The position numbers and the translations under genes were made by a program. Below the pieces are notes generated by a model, which saw only the letters and a program-made list of their open reading frames with translations, made no database searches and was not told the origin of the DNA. Below, piece after piece: positions 4,951-5,686 of a stretch of 5,686 nucleotides of DNA. Within the stretch, counting starts at the first letter, position 1; every line of letters begins with the position of its first letter. The stretch comes from Elusimicrobia bacterium RIFCSPLOWO2_01_FULL_54_10 (GTDB taxonomy: Bacteria; Elusimicrobiota; Elusimicrobia; 2-02-FULL-39-32): the NCBI GenBank assembly GCA_001799975.1, contig MGUQ01000066.1, positions 1,299-6,984 of the forward strand, written 5' to 3'.

Positions 4951-5686
4951 TTGCAGACGATTTAATCAAACTTAGAAGTAGTGCGACGAATAAAATGGAA
5001 TTTACGGGGATTCCGAGCTACTTTGATTTTGCAAAACGGTATCTCGAATATATATCTAATCCTACGTTTATTCAAGCTGAGATAGTTTCTCAAAATGAAC
5101 AGAATTATCGGTTCATCCAATATAAAAAATCAGGTCATTTTAATGTTACTCGGCCATTAAACTCGCAACTATTTTATTCATTCGATGATTTTGAACAGGC
5201 AGCATCGGAATTTCTAAGAATTTTGGATGATGAGAGAGATCATGTTCCCACGCTTGAAGAAAGGGCGATTATTAATAGGACAATCTATACAGCCCAACAG
5301 TCCATAGGTGCGGCATTAGACTCGCTTCCTGCGGGTGAATCGAACAAGGCACGAAAAATTAACGGAGATCTTTTTGAGCGTTTCATACGTCTTATCGTTA
5401 TTCAGCTTGGGGTGAATTGCACAGCAGGAACTGTAAATGTTCCGGTTCTTGTGGACGGTCAGGAAGAATTCTCAATGAGTTATCAACATGATCTTATTAT
5501 CAAGTCAGGAGAACTTGTTAAGGCCATTGGTTCCGTAAAAACAAGCAGCAAAGATCGTATTGATAAAATTTTCATTGATAAATTTTTGTTTAATAAACTC
5601 ACCGGTAAAAACATTCCGCATATTGCAATTTTTTTAAATGATGTACAAAGAAAGGGAAAAGAACCAAATTTTGGGATCAGTGCAAC
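4947..5686 (+). CDS. Putative Type II restriction endonuclease, PD-(D/E)XK fold (partial, open at right edge)
   Basis: This frame is open from TTG 4947 to the window end (246 codons, no stop). It overlaps the methyltransferase stop by 4 nt (TTGA) and has AGGGAG 8 nt upstream. I infer the cognate restriction enzyme from position and from an active-site-like block. A helix with Glu144 (GDLFERFIRLI, 140-150) is followed by YQHDLIIKSGEL (179-190) with Asp182, AIGSVKTSSKDR (193-204) with Lys198, then IDKIFIDKFLF (205-215) with Asp211. The usual E-x-K reads Ser196-Val197-Lys198. The Cfr10I/NgoMIV/Ecl18kI group of endonucleases likewise has a non-acidic residue there and takes its acid from the next helix, 12-13 residues after Lys; Asp211 sits at that spacing. 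HIAIFLNDVQRK (225-236) looks like a following core strand. Codon use is AT-rich, like the methyltransferase. Specificity is unknown, and family membership is by pattern only. Confidence 0.7.
   Translation, partial: MIADDLIKLRSSATNKMEFTGIPSYFDFAKRYLEYISNPTFIQAEIVSQNEQNYRFIQYKKSGHFNVTRPLNSQLFYSFDDFEQAASEFLRILDDERDHVPTLEERAIINRTIYTAQQSIGAALDSLPAGESNKARKINGDLFERFIRLIVIQLGVNCTAGTVNVPVLVDGQEEFSMSYQHDLIIKSGELVKAIGSVKTSSKDRIDKIFIDKFLFNKLTGKNIPHIAIFLNDVQRKGKEPNFGISA

Overview
The window looks like a piece of a bacterial chromosome with two parts. Positions 1 to about 3995 are GC-rich (55-68 % in the lines I counted by hand) and hold housekeeping-type genes. Positions about 4000 to 5686 are much AT-richer (30-40 % in counted lines) and hold a restriction-modification pair. 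The organism cannot be placed from these genes. HemL shows a C5 (glutamate) route to tetrapyrroles, and sucC shows at least half of a succinyl-CoA synthetase. No tRNA, rRNA, CRISPR array, IS element or clear terminator hairpin was seen.

Layout. On the minus strand lie the first 96 codons of a DUF1015-family gene (1-288, running off the left edge). Upstream of it, and overlapping it by 8 nt, is hemL (281-1546). The 174-nt gap before the next minus-strand gene is not empty. It carries an unannotated plus-strand ORF of about 59 codons (1564-1743) encoding one transmembrane helix followed by a short leucine-type coiled coil. Then comes a Gfo/Idh/MocA-type oxidoreductase on the minus strand (1721-2788), whose usual EKP catalytic lysine position reads Pro. 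sucC (2823-3995, plus strand) starts divergently, only 34 nt away.

Four nucleotides after the sucC stop, where sucD would normally follow, base composition drops sharply. A beta-class DNA methyltransferase (4000-4950) begins there. It overlaps by 4 nt (TTGA) a TTG-started ORF that stays open to the right edge (4947-5686). The second ORF has features of a PD-(D/E)XK restriction endonuclease with an S-V-K type active site. I infer a horizontally acquired Type II-like R-M module placed directly behind sucC and possibly read from the sucC transcript.

Regulation. The 10-mer ATGATATAAT, which contains an extended -10 box (TGnTATAAT), occurs twice, each time directly before a start codon: before the small membrane ORF and, on the other strand, before the oxidoreductase. 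Both genes, as well as hemL, sucC and the methyltransferase, lack a convincing Shine-Dalgarno. DUF1015 and the putative endonuclease, which follow another gene, do have one. This suggests leaderless or near-leaderless starts for first genes of transcripts.
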